Part shown: in pieces, positions 8,307 to 17,154 of the stretch
How positions within the stretch are numbered: position 1 is the stretch's first letter
Layout: every line of letters begins with the position of its first letter
From: Microcystis aeruginosa W13-11
GTDB lineage: Bacteria; Cyanobacteriota; Cyanobacteriia; Cyanobacteriales; Microcystaceae
DNA length: 34,151 bases
Direction of reading: 5' to 3'
NCBI GenBank assembly: GCA_009995705.1
Contig: JAADBR010000026.1
Coordinates: 1-34,151 of the forward strand
Made by a program: the position numbers and the translations under genes
Notes under the pieces: generated by a model
Told to the model about the DNA's origin: nothing
Databases searched by the model: none
Seen by the model: the letters and a program-made list of their open reading frames with translations, nothing else

Positions 8307-10037
8307 ATGAATAATGCAATTGTCAAACCGAGAGATGTACAAGTAGCACCGATAGCCGTCGATACTTTTGTCTTTCGTTCCCGCACTTGGGACCGGTTAA
8401 AATTCGAGATCGAATACGGATTACAAAAGGGAACTACCGCCAATAGTTATCTGATTAAAGGTGAAAAGGTCGCTCTTTTTGATCCACCAGGGGAATCATT
8501 TTCGTCCATATTTTTAGAGGCTTTAACTAAAAGAATCGATCCGAAAACTATCGATTATATTATTCTCGGCCACGTTAACCCCAATCGTGCCGTCACCCTC
8601 AAGGCACTTTTAGAAATAGCTCCTCAAGTCACTTTTGTTTGTTCTAATCCGGGGGCAATTTCCCTGAAAAAAATTCTCGAAACCGAAGCATTAAATCTGT
8701 TGGTTGTCAAGGGGGAAGAAATATTAAATTTAGGAGCAAACCATCAATTAGAATTTATCCCCACTCCTAACCCCAGATTTCCCGATCAACTCTGTACCTA
8801 CGACAGTAAAACCGATATTCTCTACACCGATAAATTATTCGGAGCGCACGTTTGTGGCGACCAAATTTTTGATGAGGGTTGGAGCGTTTATAACGAAGAT
8901 CGGCGTTATTATTTTGATTGTCTTATGGCTCCCTATGCCAGCCAAATTAGCAACGCTTTGGAGAAATTAGCCGCTAAATCGGCCTTATTTTATGCTGTTG
9001 GTCACGGTCCTCTGGTGCGTTACGCGATGCACGAATTGACCCTTTCCTATCAACAATGGTTAGCAATACAAAAGTACCAAGAGTTGACAATCGCCCTGAT
9101 TTATGCTAGCGCCTACGGCAACACCGCCACCCTCGCTCAAGCGATCGCCATGGGAATCACGAAAGCGGGAGTAGCAGTGACGGCGATTAATGCCGAGTCC
9201 GCTGAACCAGACGAGATCAAAACGGCGATCGAAAAAAGTGTCGGTTTTATCTTTGGTTCCCCCACTTTGGGAGGACACGCACCGACTCCCATCCAAACCG
9301 CCTTGGGGATTACCCTAGCAAATGGCGATAAAAGCAAGCTGGTGGGGGTTTTTGGCTCCTACGGTTGGAGTGGGGAAGCGGTCGATCTTTTGGAAGGTAA
9401 ATTCCGGGATGGCGGTTATCGCTTCGGTTTTGAGCCAATTCGGGTTAAATTTAAACCCACGGAGGCAATTTTAAAGACCTGTGAGGAAGCGGGAACCGAT
9501 TTCGCTCAAGCAGTCAAAAAAGCTCGCAAAAGCAGACAACCGAAAACTAATGTTAACCAATCCCAAAGCGATCGCCGATCGCAGGCCCTGGGACGTTTGG
9601 TGGGTTCTCTCTGTATCGTTACCTGCGAATTGGGGGAATTGCGCGGTGCCATGTTAGCCTCTTGGGTATCGCAAGCGACGTTCACTCCCCCCGGATTGAC
9701 TATTGCCGTAGCGAAAGAACGAGCGATCGAGTCTCTGCTTTATAGCGGTACGCCTTTTGTCCTTAATATCCTCCAAGAAGGTCAACATTTGGCTTTAATG
9801 AAGCATTTTCTTAAACCTTTTACTCCAGGAGAAGATCGTTTCGCTAATATCGAAACCACTAAAGCTGAGAACGGTGGGCCAATTCTGGCCGAAGCGCTCG
9901 CTTATCTGGAATGTCGGGTGGAACAACGAATGGAGTGCGGTGATCATTGGCTGCTTTATGCGATCGCAGAAAAAGGCAAGGTTTTACACCAGGGTTTAAC
10001 CGCTATCCATCATCGCAAATCCGGCAGTTATTATTAA
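8307..10037 (+). CDS. flv1: Flavodiiron protein, Flv1 type (non-canonical iron ligands)
   Basis: 576 residues in the three-module layout of cyanobacterial class C flavodiiron proteins: metallo-beta-lactamase-like (about 30-240), flavodoxin (about 262-405, FMN loop around YASAYGNTATLA) and a C-terminal flavin reductase (about 430-576). These proteins pass electrons from photosystem I to O2, making water without free reactive oxygen. The diiron motif H-x-E-x-D-H is replaced by H89-V-N91-P-N93-R94, as in the Flv1/Flv2 subgroup, which works as a heteromer with a canonical Flv3/Flv4. No flv4-flv2 operon partner is adjacent, so Flv1 is favoured over Flv2; the exact member is an inference. The partner is not in the window. 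Confidence 0.88.
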   Translation: MNNAIVKPRDVQVAPIAVDTFVFRSRTWDRLKFEIEYGLQKGTTANSYLIKGEKVALFDPPGESFSSIFLEALTKRIDPKTIDYIILGHVNPNRAVTLKALLEIAPQVTFVCSNPGAISLKKILETEALNLLVVKGEEILNLGANHQLEFIPTPNPRFPDQLCTYDSKTDILYTDKLFGAHVCGDQIFDEGWSVYNEDRRYYFDCLMAPYASQISNALEKLAAKSALFYAVGHGPLVRYAMHELTLSYQQWLAIQKYQELTIALIYASAYGNTATLAQAIAMGITKAGVAVTAINAESAEPDEIKTAIEKSVGFIFGSPTLGGHAPTPIQTALGITLANGDKSKLVGVFGSYGWSGEAVDLLEGKFRDGGYRFGFEPIRVKFKPTEAILKTCEEAGTDFAQAVKKARKSRQPKTNVNQSQSDRRSQALGRLVGSLCIVTCELGELRGAMLASWVSQATFTPPGLTIAVAKERAIESLLYSGTPFVLNILQEGQHLALMKHFLKPFTPGEDRFANIETTKAENGGPILAEALAYLECRVEQRMECGDHWLLYAIAEKGKVLHQGLTAIHHRKSGSYY

Positions 10038-10056
10038 TTTGTTGTTATGATCATTT

Positions 10057-10090
10057 CAGGGGGTGTGTTAAGGCAAAATAACGCACCCTG
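10057..10090. terminator. Hairpin between flavodiiron and ChlH-like genes
   Basis: GGGTGTGTTA (10061-10070) pairs with TAACGCACCC (10079-10088) with one G-U pair; outer bases CAG/CTG extend it. There is no strong T tract, so termination is likely but not certain. Confidence 0.45.
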
Positions 10091-10112
10091 ATTGGTCTAA
10101 AAATATATTCTT

Positions 10113-13100
10113 ATGAAAAGTATTGTTTTAATTGTTGGCTTTGAAACCTTTAACAGGAATTTATATCGGCAATCGGGCCTGTTGGCTAGTTCTAAATGTC
10201 CTGATTTAGAGGTAAAAGTATTTAGCGATAAATCCTTAACTAGCGAACCAGAAATAGTCGAGCAAGCTTTAGCCACTGCCGACGTTTTTTTTGCTAGTTT
10301 GATCTTCGATTACGATCAAGTTACTTGGCTGCGGCAACGAGCGGCACAGATTCCGATTCGCTTAGTTTTTGAGTCTGCTTTAGAGTTAATGAGTTTAACC
10401 CGTTTGGGAGAATTTGCCATCGGGGATAAACCAAAAGGAATGCCAAAACCAATTCAATTTATCTTGAGTAAATTTTCTAGTGGCAAGGAAGAAGATAAAT
10501 TAGCCGGTTATCTCAGTTTTCTCAAAACTGGACCGAAACTACTGAAATTTATTCCCGCTAAAAAAGTTCAAGATTTGCGTAATTGGTTAATTATCTACGG
10601 TTATTGGAATGCGGGAGGAACTGAAAATGTTGCCGCTATGTGTTGGGTAATTGCCCAAAAATATCTAGGATTAAAAGTACAGGAAATACCCGAAGTCATC
10701 GAAACTCCCAATAAGGGACTATTACATCCCGATTATCAGGGTTATTTTCTCACTCCCCAAGAATATTTGACTTGGTATAAAAAAAATACATCCCTTGATA
10801 AACCAGTGGTGGCCCTGCTGCTTTATCGGAAGCACGTTATCAGTAAACTGCCCTATATTAATCAATTAATCCGTCATTTTGAAACGGCTAATTTAATTCC
10901 CCTACCCGTATTTATTAACGGAGTGGAAGGCCATACAATTGTTCGGGATTGGTTAACCACAGACTACGAAATTCAGCAAAGAAAAAAAGGAATCATTGAA
11001 ACTCCTTCTTTAAGTGAAGATGCGGTGACAGTAGATGCAATTGTTTCGACGATTGGCTTTCCTTTGGTGGGGGGTCCTGCGGGTTCTATGGAAGCAGGAA
11101 GACAGGTAGAAGTGGCTAAACGAATTCTGTCCGCTAAAAATATTCCTTATCTTATCGCTGCCCCTTTATTGATTCAAGATATTTATTCTTGGACAAGACA
11201 GGGAATCGGTGGTTTACAGAGTGTGGTTCTATACGCTTTACCTGAATTAGACGGGGCAATTGATACAATTCCTCTGGGGGGATTAGTGGGGGAAACTATC
11301 TATTTAATCCCCGAAAGATTACAGCGTTTAACTGGACGTTTAAATAGTTGGATTAAGTTACATAAAACCCCTCCCCAAGAACGTAAAATAGCCATCATTC
11401 TCTATGGATTTCCCCCGGGTTATGGGGCAGTTGGTACGGCTGCTTTATTAAATGTTCCCCGGAGTTTAGTTAAGTTTTTACAAGCTTTACAAGCGCAGGG
11501 TTATAATCTGGGAACGATTCCCGAAGACGGGGAAGAAATTATTCAAAAAGTTAAATTTGCCGATGATGAAAATCTCTCTAAAGAAAATCGTTTATCGATA
11601 GAAACTTTAGAAAATTGGCTAGGTTATCTGTTAACTTCTCGCATCGAAAAACACTGGAAATCTCTGAAAGATGCGGGGATAAAAACTGTTGGCAACCAGT
11701 ATCATTTAGGGGGGATTAAGTTAGGTAATATCTGGATTGGAGTGCAACCACCTTTAGGAATTGCTGGGGATCCGATGCGGTTAATGTTTGAAAAAGATTT
11801 AACTCCTCACCCTCAGTATGCAGCCTTTTATCAGTGGCTACAAAAAGATTTTAAGACCGATGCGCTCGTTCATTTTGGTATGCACGGAACTGTCGAATGG
11901 CTGCCCGGTTCACCCCTAGGAAATACCGGTTATTCTTGGTCAGATATTTTATTAGGAGATTTACCGAATTTATATATTTATGCCGCTAATAATCCCTCGG
12001 AATCTATCCTAGCTAAACGTCGCGGTTATGGGGTGTTAATTTCCCATAATGTGCCTCCCTACGGACGAGCGGGATTATATAAAGAATTGATGATTTTACG
12101 AGATTTGATTGCCGAGTTTCGAGAAAATCCTGAGAAAAATTACGCTTTAAGAGATAGTATCCTCCAAAAGATTATTGATACAGGTATCTCTAAAGATTGT
12201 CCTTTTCTGGAAGCAGAAAAACAGGGAATAGAATTCACTTTAGAAAATGCCAAATTATTTAGTCGCTATGCACTAACCGATTATTTCGTCAAGGTGTATA
12301 ATTACCTACAAATCGTCGAACAAAGACTATTTTCTTCCGGTTTACACACCCTAGGAACTGCTCCCAATCAGGAAGAATTAAAAGGTTATCTTGATGCTTA
12401 TTTTACCGATTTATCTGAGCGAGAATTTCAGCAAATTCTCGCTGAAGAAGCAACCAATGAAAAGCTTAAAGAAGGCATTGCTATTAAAAATTTATTAGGA
12501 CAAAATAGCGAGGAATTAACTAATCTTTTGCGGGGATTAAATGGGGAATATGTACCCCCAGCACCGGGGGGTGATTTACTCCGGGATGGTGCGGGAGTTT
12601 TGCCTACAGGACGCAATATACACGCTTTAGACCCCTACCGGATGCCTTCCCCGGCAGCCTACACCCGCGGACGAGAAATCGCCAAAAAACTGCTAGAACA
12701 AAACTTAACCGAAAAAGGAAAATATCCCGAAACTGTAGCGGTTTTACTCTGGGGATTAGATGTGATTAAAACTAAGGGTGAATCCTTGGGGATTCTCTTA
12801 GAATTAGTCGGTGCGGAACCGGTAAAAGAGGGGACAGGAAGAATTGTCAGGTATGAATTAAAACCTCTAGGGGAAATTGGACACCCGCGCATCGATATTC
12901 TGGCTAATTTATCGGGAATTTTTCGGGATACTTTTATCAATATTATCGAGTTATTAGATGATTTAATGCAGCGGGCAGCCGAGATAGAAGAATCGGAAAA
13001 TGATAATTATATCCGTAAGCACTATTTAGCCTTAAAAAGTCAAGGTATTGACAATGCCAGCGCTCGTTTATTTTCCAATCCTGCCGGGGATTTTGGCTCT

Positions 13101-13778
13101 TTAGTTAATGACCAAGTAGTGGAGGGAAATTGGGACAATGACAACGAATTAGCGAAAACTTGGGAAAAGCGTAATGTTTTTAGTTATGGTCGTCAAGATA
13201 AGGGACAAGCGCGGCCAGAAGTGCTACAACAGTTATTAAAAACCAGTGAAAGTATTATCCAAGAAATTGACTCGGTAGAATACGGTTTAACCGATATTCA
13301 GGAATACTACGGCAACACGGGAGGATTAAAATTAGCCGCAGAAAAACAAAGCGGTAAACGGGTAATGACAAGTTTTGTCGAGAGTTTTTCCAATGATACA
13401 ACTCCCCGCAAATTAGAGGAGGTTTTGCGCTTAGAATACCGCAGTAAATTACTCAATCCTAAATGGGCCAAGGCCATGGTTAATCAAGGTTCCGGTGGGG
13501 CCTACGAAATCTCCCAAAGAATGACCGCTTTAATTGGTTGGGGCGGTACGGCTAATTTTAGTGACGATTGGGTGTATGATCAGGCAGCCAATACCTACGC
13601 TTTTGATGCAGAAATGGCGGAAAAATTGCGTCAAGCTAATCCCGAAGCTTTCCGTAATATTGTCGGTAGAATGTTAGAAGCACAGGGTCGCGGTTTTTGG
13701 CAAGCAGACCCCGACAAATTAGAGAAATTACAGGAATTATATCAATTGACCGATGAAAAGTTAGAAGGGGTTACTTAG
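10113..13778 (+). CDS. ChlH/CobN-family chelatase large subunit, short ChlH-like paralogue
   Basis: 1221 residues of the BchH/ChlH/CobN family. Recognisable segments include FASLIFDYDQVTWLRQRAA, NWLIIYGYWNAGGTENV, the porphyrin-domain core HFGMHGTVEWLPGSPLGNTG, LDPYRMPSPAAYTRGREIA and SGIFRDTFINIIELLDDLMQ. ChlH inserts Mg into protoporphyrin IX together with ChlI and ChlD at the start of chlorophyll synthesis. The canonical cyanobacterial ChlH is about 1330 residues with a different, longer N-terminus, so this 1221-residue form more likely matches the second ChlH-like protein often annotated CobN (Synechocystis slr1211-like). It could serve Co insertion or an alternative Mg chelatase. Gene and frame look intact. 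Specificity cannot be read from sequence alone. Confidence 0.85.
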   Translation: MKSIVLIVGFETFNRNLYRQSGLLASSKCPDLEVKVFSDKSLTSEPEIVEQALATADVFFASLIFDYDQVTWLRQRAAQIPIRLVFESALELMSLTRLGEFAIGDKPKGMPKPIQFILSKFSSGKEEDKLAGYLSFLKTGPKLLKFIPAKKVQDLRNWLIIYGYWNAGGTENVAAMCWVIAQKYLGLKVQEIPEVIETPNKGLLHPDYQGYFLTPQEYLTWYKKNTSLDKPVVALLLYRKHVISKLPYINQLIRHFETANLIPLPVFINGVEGHTIVRDWLTTDYEIQQRKKGIIETPSLSEDAVTVDAIVSTIGFPLVGGPAGSMEAGRQVEVAKRILSAKNIPYLIAAPLLIQDIYSWTRQGIGGLQSVVLYALPELDGAIDTIPLGGLVGETIYLIPERLQRLTGRLNSWIKLHKTPPQERKIAIILYGFPPGYGAVGTAALLNVPRSLVKFLQALQAQGYNLGTIPEDGEEIIQKVKFADDENLSKENRLSIETLENWLGYLLTSRIEKHWKSLKDAGIKTVGNQYHLGGIKLGNIWIGVQPPLGIAGDPMRLMFEKDLTPHPQYAAFYQWLQKDFKTDALVHFGMHGTVEWLPGSPLGNTGYSWSDILLGDLPNLYIYAANNPSESILAKRRGYGVLISHNVPPYGRAGLYKELMILRDLIAEFRENPEKNYALRDSILQKIIDTGISKDCPFLEAEKQGIEFTLENAKLFSRYALTDYFVKVYNYLQIVEQRLFSSGLHTLGTAPNQEELKGYLDAYFTDLSEREFQQILAEEATNEKLKEGIAIKNLLGQNSEELTNLLRGLNGEYVPPAPGGDLLRDGAGVLPTGRNIHALDPYRMPSPAAYTRGREIAKKLLEQNLTEKGKYPETVAVLLWGLDVIKTKGESLGILLELVGAEPVKEGTGRIVRYELKPLGEIGHPRIDILANLSGIFRDTFINIIELLDDLMQRAAEIEESENDNYIRKHYLALKSQGIDNASARLFSNPAGDFGSLVNDQVVEGNWDNDNELAKTWEKRNVFSYGRQDKGQARPEVLQQLLKTSESIIQEIDSVEYGLTDIQEYYGNTGGLKLAAEKQSGKRVMTSFVESFSNDTTPRKLEEVLRLEYRSKLLNPKWAKAMVNQGSGGAYEISQRMTALIGWGGTANFSDDWVYDQAANTYAFDAEMAEKLRQANPEAFRNIVGRMLEAQGRGFWQADPDKLEKLQELYQLTDEKLEGVT

Positions 13779-13783
13779 GGTTT

Positions 13784-14284
13784 TCATGGCAACAGGGAAT
13801 CCTTGTGATAATCTGATTTCCCTCCTGTTTTACTCAGCAGACGGATATTTTCAATCAGGATTGATTTTTCTAACGCTTTAGCCATATCGTACAAAGTCAA
13901 GGCTGCCACAGATACTGCGGTTAAAGCTTCCATTTCTACACCGGTTTCCGATTTTGTCACCACTTCTGCCCGAATTTCGTAACCGGGTAACTCTGCTTTC
14001 GGGATAATCTGAACATTGATTTTTTGCAGGGGTAAGGGATGGCAAAGGGGAATTAAGGAGGAAGTTTGTTTGGCCGCCATAATTCCCGCTAGTCTGGCCG
14101 TCCCTAAAACGTCACCTTTAGGCGCATTTCCCTGTTCTATGGCTTCAAAAGTCGTTTGTAGCATTCTCACTTGTCCTAGGGCGATAGCAGTGCGTTTAGT
14201 GGGCATTTTCTCCGACACATCCACCATCTGGGCCTCGCCTTGGCTGTCGAGATGAGATAATTTTTCTTTACCCTCTTGCGTCAT
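13784..14284 (-). CDS. moaC: Cyclic pyranopterin monophosphate synthase MoaC
   Basis: 166 residues, standard length. It converts the cyclised GTP intermediate made by MoaA to cPMP in molybdenum cofactor synthesis. Signatures are MVDVSEK with [27 protein letters not shown] (K56), SLIPLCHPL (H82), [20 protein letters not shown] and LYDMAKA (D133, K136). K56, H82, D133 and K136 correspond to the catalytic set described for E. coli MoaC. It is convergent with the ChlH-like gene, only 5 bases apart. No other moa genes are nearby. The upstream side faces the tRNA-Arg gene. Intact. Confidence 0.96.
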   Translation of the reverse strand: MTQEGKEKLSHLDSQGEAQMVDVSEKMPTKRTAIALGQVRMLQTTFEAIEQGNAPKGDVLGTARLAGIMAAKQTSSLIPLCHPLPLQKINVQIIPKAELPGYEIRAEVVTKSETGVEMEALTAVSVAALTLYDMAKALEKSILIENIRLLSKTGGKSDYHKDSLLP

Positions 14285-14327
14285 TGAATGAACCTGTGCT
14301 ATGATGGTTTACTGTTGAGAAAAACAA

Positions 14328-14401
14328 GGGCTTGTAGCTTAGTGGATTAGAGCGTGTGGCTACGGACCACAAGGTCGGGAGTTCGAGTCTCTCCAAGCCC
14401 G
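14328..14401 (+). tRNA. tRNA-Arg (anticodon ACG)
   Basis: Acceptor arms GGGCTTG (14328-14334) and CAAGCCC (14394-14400) pair fully with discriminator G. The anticodon stem TGTGG/CCACA encloses loop CTACGGA, giving anticodon ACG at 14362-14364 (read as ICG after deamination, for CGU/CGC/CGA). The T arm has GTTCGAGTC. CCA is not encoded. 74 nucleotides. Confidence 0.95.
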
Positions 14402-14424
14402 TTAGATACAATGGCATATACTAC

Positions 14425-14467
14425 AGGAATTAGGGACCTATGGTTCCTAATTCCTTTGCTTTTTTAC
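14425..14467 (+). terminator. Strong terminator after tRNA-Arg
   Basis: AGGAATTAGGGACC (14425-14438) and GGTTCCTAATTCCT (14442-14455) form a 14-bp stem with one G-U pair and a three-base loop, followed by TTGCTTTTTT. Confidence 0.8.
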
Positions 14468-14593
14468 CCCATCTGTCCATCTTCCCACTTTCCTACACTT
14501 TTTAAACAGGATTTAGTATTGTAAAGTCAGTTTTGCTGGAGTATTTTTTACCCTCAAACAGTGAAAGAAATTAAACTTTTAGGATTGTATAAT

Positions 14594-15913
14594 ATGAATT
14601 TTACTTCACCTGGGCTGACACCCTTTCAAGTTGCTTTAGAGCGTTACCAGAATGCTCTAAATTATTTAGATACTTCTCAGAATAAATCTCTGAAAAAAGA
14701 ACAGGCTTTAGAAATTATTACCGCCAGAGATGCTCTTCAGAAACGAATGGAAGCCGAGTCCGAAATTTCGGTTGATATGTGGTCAAAATTAATCGAATAA
14801 GATAATAGATTAAAACAGAAAAGTTACAAAATTACTCAAGTTCTTGATTTAGCTGAATATCGGGAGACTTTATCTATTTCTGCTCAGGCTTGGTGGTGGC
14901 ATTTAGAAAGTAGGGAATCTTTGCATTCTTACAATCGCTTTGATTGGCTATGGAGAAGCGGTAAACTGGTTTTATTAGGGGTTAATTTTACATTAATCGG
15001 AACGATTGCTACTCGGTTTCTTTGTGGTGGTTCAGGTTTGCTAGAAATAGGAGGTGTTATTTTTTCAACTTTCATTTCTTTATTACAAACTGAAAATGCT
15101 CTCACACGGACGCGCCAGAAGGGTTTTGTTAAGTTAATGAAATTTCGTAGGATTGCTGAATATTGGTATGAAGAAATACAGTTTTCTGTAACAGTAATAG
15201 TCTTTGCTTTTCTCTTGGGAATTTATCTAAATTTCTCCTGGTTTTCTGAGTTTTATAAGCAAGAAGGAAGCCATTTACAATCTCCTCCGCCAGCAAGTCA
15301 AGAATTTCCTAATTTAGCTTCAGCTGAAGAGAAGTATTTAAAAGCAATTGAGTTAAACCCAGATAATTTAGATGCTCATTATAAGTTGGCAACACTTTAC
15401 GAAGAGTTACAGGATTTGACTAATGGGAAGAAACACTATTTAATTGCGGCAAAAGGTGGTTTTATAGATGCTTATAATAATCTCGCTTATTGGTATCTGC
15501 GAGATAATAAGAATGCAGAAGCATTAGAGTTACTGGAAAAAGCCAAGAGATTATTGGCAGAAAAAGATGAAAAACTAGACCAATTTACTGAAGATGAGAA
15601 ACGCAATTTAGCAGTACAAAAGTATAGTATTTATAAAAATCTAGGCTGGGCCAGATTTAAGCAAAATCGCAGTGAAGATGCAATTGCTAATCTTTTAGTT
15701 GCTATTAGTATCGCTAAAAATCCAGCTTATCAGAAATTTATCCGCAATCCCGGTGCTGCTTTTTGTATTTATGCTCAACTTTTAGAAAAAGAAGACAAGA
15801 AATTATCTCAGGAAAATTGGCGTAAATGTCTTAATTTAGCCGAAGGGAGGATAATTAATACAGAGGAGGAGCAGTGGTTATATGAAGCGAGGAAAAAAAT
15901 TAAAGTGAAGTAA
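14594..15913 (+). pseudogene. TPR-repeat membrane protein interrupted by one in-frame TAA
   Basis: Codons run in one frame from ATG at 14594 to 15913 (439 sense positions) except for TAA at 14798-14800. The first 68 residues are helical (MNFTSPGLTPFQVALERYQ...DMWSKLIE); the frame resumes DNRLKQKSYKITQVLDLAEY and AWWWHLE without any shift. The second part has hydrophobic helices (LVLLGVNFTLIGTIATRFL and the following GLLEIGGVIFSTFISLL; VTVIVFAFLLGIYL) and then TPR motifs such as AEEKYLKAIELNPDNLDAHY. In similar cyanobacterial proteins this N-terminal region and the TM/TPR part are continuous, so TTA (Leu) to TAA is the simplest explanation. A GTG at 14561 or TTG at 14921 could start the two pieces separately. 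Function is unknown; TPRs suggest a protein-binding scaffold at a membrane. Confidence 0.75.
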
Positions 15914-15923
15914 AGTTTACTTA

Positions 15924-16337
15924 CTATTCTCTGAGTAATGCGCTAAATCCTTCTTGCTGAAAATGCTTATCAAAAGTTAATATTTCATAGATTTCCAGTT
16001 GTCTCATAATCTGCATTGAAGCACAATCAGTTAAGCTATAACCTTTATCTAATCATCTTTGATAAAAATCAAAAGCTTGCTGAAATTGTTCACTGGTTTG
16101 GGGAATAATTATGGTTTTGCTGTCATTGCGTAAATCATGGGTTAGACGAATAGCTGATTTACGCCAAAATTCCCCTCTACTGCATAAAGCATTGAGCAAT
16201 TCCGTGAGAACCATTTCACTGGTAACACCTCTAAAGTTACGGAGTCGTCCTGTCATAGCTGTAGCTAATGGATTAAGATTATCGCCAAAATCAGCAAGAG
16301 CCTGTAAATAGGATGTATCTAAGAAAATTTTTCTCAT
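15924..16337 (-). pseudogene. PIN-domain (VapC-like) toxin with in-frame TGA
   Basis: The PIN fold starts MRKIFLDTSYLQALADFG, with the first catalytic Asp (D7) and Glu46 in VLTELLNAL. After 94 residues (FDFYQR) a TGA at 16055-16053 interrupts the frame. The same frame then continues LDKGYSLTDCAS...LTFDKHFQQEGFSALLRE to TAG at 15926-15924. The lost part carries D104 and D123, needed for metal binding in PIN ribonucleases, so the truncated protein should be inactive. The ATG overlaps the antitoxin stop by 4 bases (ATGA), a classic type II TA operon. A sequencing error or recoding cannot be excluded. Confidence 0.8.
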
Positions 16338-16585
16338 TCTTCCTCATCTTCTCTCGGTGCGCCATACATATAGTGTTCAAAATTACGCGCAAAGTCTCTG
16401 GGAAAGTGTTTTCGCCATTCTGATTGGGGAACAACGTTACCAATTTCTATAATTTGTTGCCAGATAGGTTTTGCTAAAAATTCTGGGTCATTTTCTAGTG
16501 CATCCCATTTAGCATCGAGTTCTTCCATTGATAACTCAGGCTCTTCGGATGTGTTAGAGGTTGAATGATTGTTTAAGTTAGTCAT
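16334..16585 (-). CDS. Antitoxin of the PIN toxin pair
   Basis: 83 residues, acidic, starting MTNLNNHSTSNTSEEPELSM and ending GAPREDEEE. It has no clear DNA-binding motif; the middle contains WQQIIEIGNVVPQSEW. It lies directly upstream of the PIN gene, with a 4-base overlap, behind an AAGGAA ribosome site 9 bases from ATG. Position, size and charge make it the probable antitoxin. The reading frame is intact even though the toxin frame is broken. I assign it by context, not by a recognised family. Confidence 0.65.
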   Translation of the reverse strand: MTNLNNHSTSNTSEEPELSMEELDAKWDALENDPEFLAKPIWQQIIEIGNVVPQSEWRKHFPRDFARNFEHYMYGAPREDEEE

Positions 16586-16666
16586 GATTAAAGTTTCCTT
16601 AGTGATAATAGGTTACTTTTATCATAGCATTTTCGAGTTGGAGCGAGGTACGGAGATTATCGAGGG

Positions 16667-16722
16667 TAATTAACCACAGAGACACAAAGAACACAGAGAT
16701 TATTCACCGATGTTATAATTTA
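16667..16722 (+). repeat. Direct repeat, left copy, flanking the HigBA-like module
   Basis: TAATTAACCACAGAGACACA at the start, continuing through GATTATT and GTTATAATTT. It matches 17474-17529 in the same orientation, with scattered mismatches. Confidence 0.75.
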
Positions 16723-16762
16723 TAATGATGATGGCAAGAGAGCCGAATGTTTAACTGAAAGC

Positions 16763-16791
16763 TTGACATTATTTTATGTACAGACTATATT
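16763..16791 (+). promoter_or_regulatory. Sigma-70-type promoter of the HigBA-like operon
   Basis: TTGACA (16763-16768), 17-base spacer, TATATT (16786-16791). The toxin ATG is at 16798, seven bases after the -10, so the mRNA should start at or next to the start codon. Confidence 0.7.
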
Positions 16792-16797
16792 ATAGTT

Positions 16798-17154
16798 ATG
16801 GAATGGAATATTATATTTGATCCAGATTTTAGGTTCTGGTTTTATCAACAAGAACAGGGACTTCAAAATGAAATATTTGCTGTTTTAACTGTATTGATGA
16901 AACTTGGACCAGCACTGGAGAGACCACGAGTTGATACCATTGAAGGATCTTCTTTTAAGAATATGAAAGAGCTTCGTATTCAGTATAAAGGTGAACCTTG
17001 GCGTGTTTTATTTGCCTTTGATCCTCATCGACAAGCAATTTTACTTGTTGGGGGGAACAAGTCAGGTAACAAAAGATAGTACAAAGAAAATATTCCTATA
17101 GCAGATCAGCGTTATCAAAAATATCTGGAAAAACTTAAGGAAGAAAAGTCATGA
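16798..17154 (+). pseudogene. HigB-like (phage Gp49/RelE superfamily) toxin with in-frame TAG
   Basis: The protein starts MEWNIIFDPDFRFWFYQQEQ and shows the Gp49-type core: LGPALERPRVDTIEGSSF, MKELRIQY, WRVLFAFDPHRQAILLVGGN and SGNKR. TAG at 17077-17079 follows residue 93 where relatives carry Trp (KRWYKE). The same frame then reads YKENIPIADQRYQKYLEKLK and ends at TGA 17152-17154, overlapping the antitoxin ATG by ATGA, the arrangement expected of the unbroken gene. These toxins are ribosome-dependent mRNA interferases that act in the cytosol. The lost C-terminal helix is conserved in the family, so activity is doubtful. The start lies seven bases from the -10 box, suggesting leaderless mRNA. 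Confidence 0.82.

Noticed and set aside
14798..17079. Genetic code change or stop readthrough to explain the in-frame stops
   Set aside because: All three stop codons are involved, only accessory genes are hit, and housekeeping genes use the same codons as normal stops.
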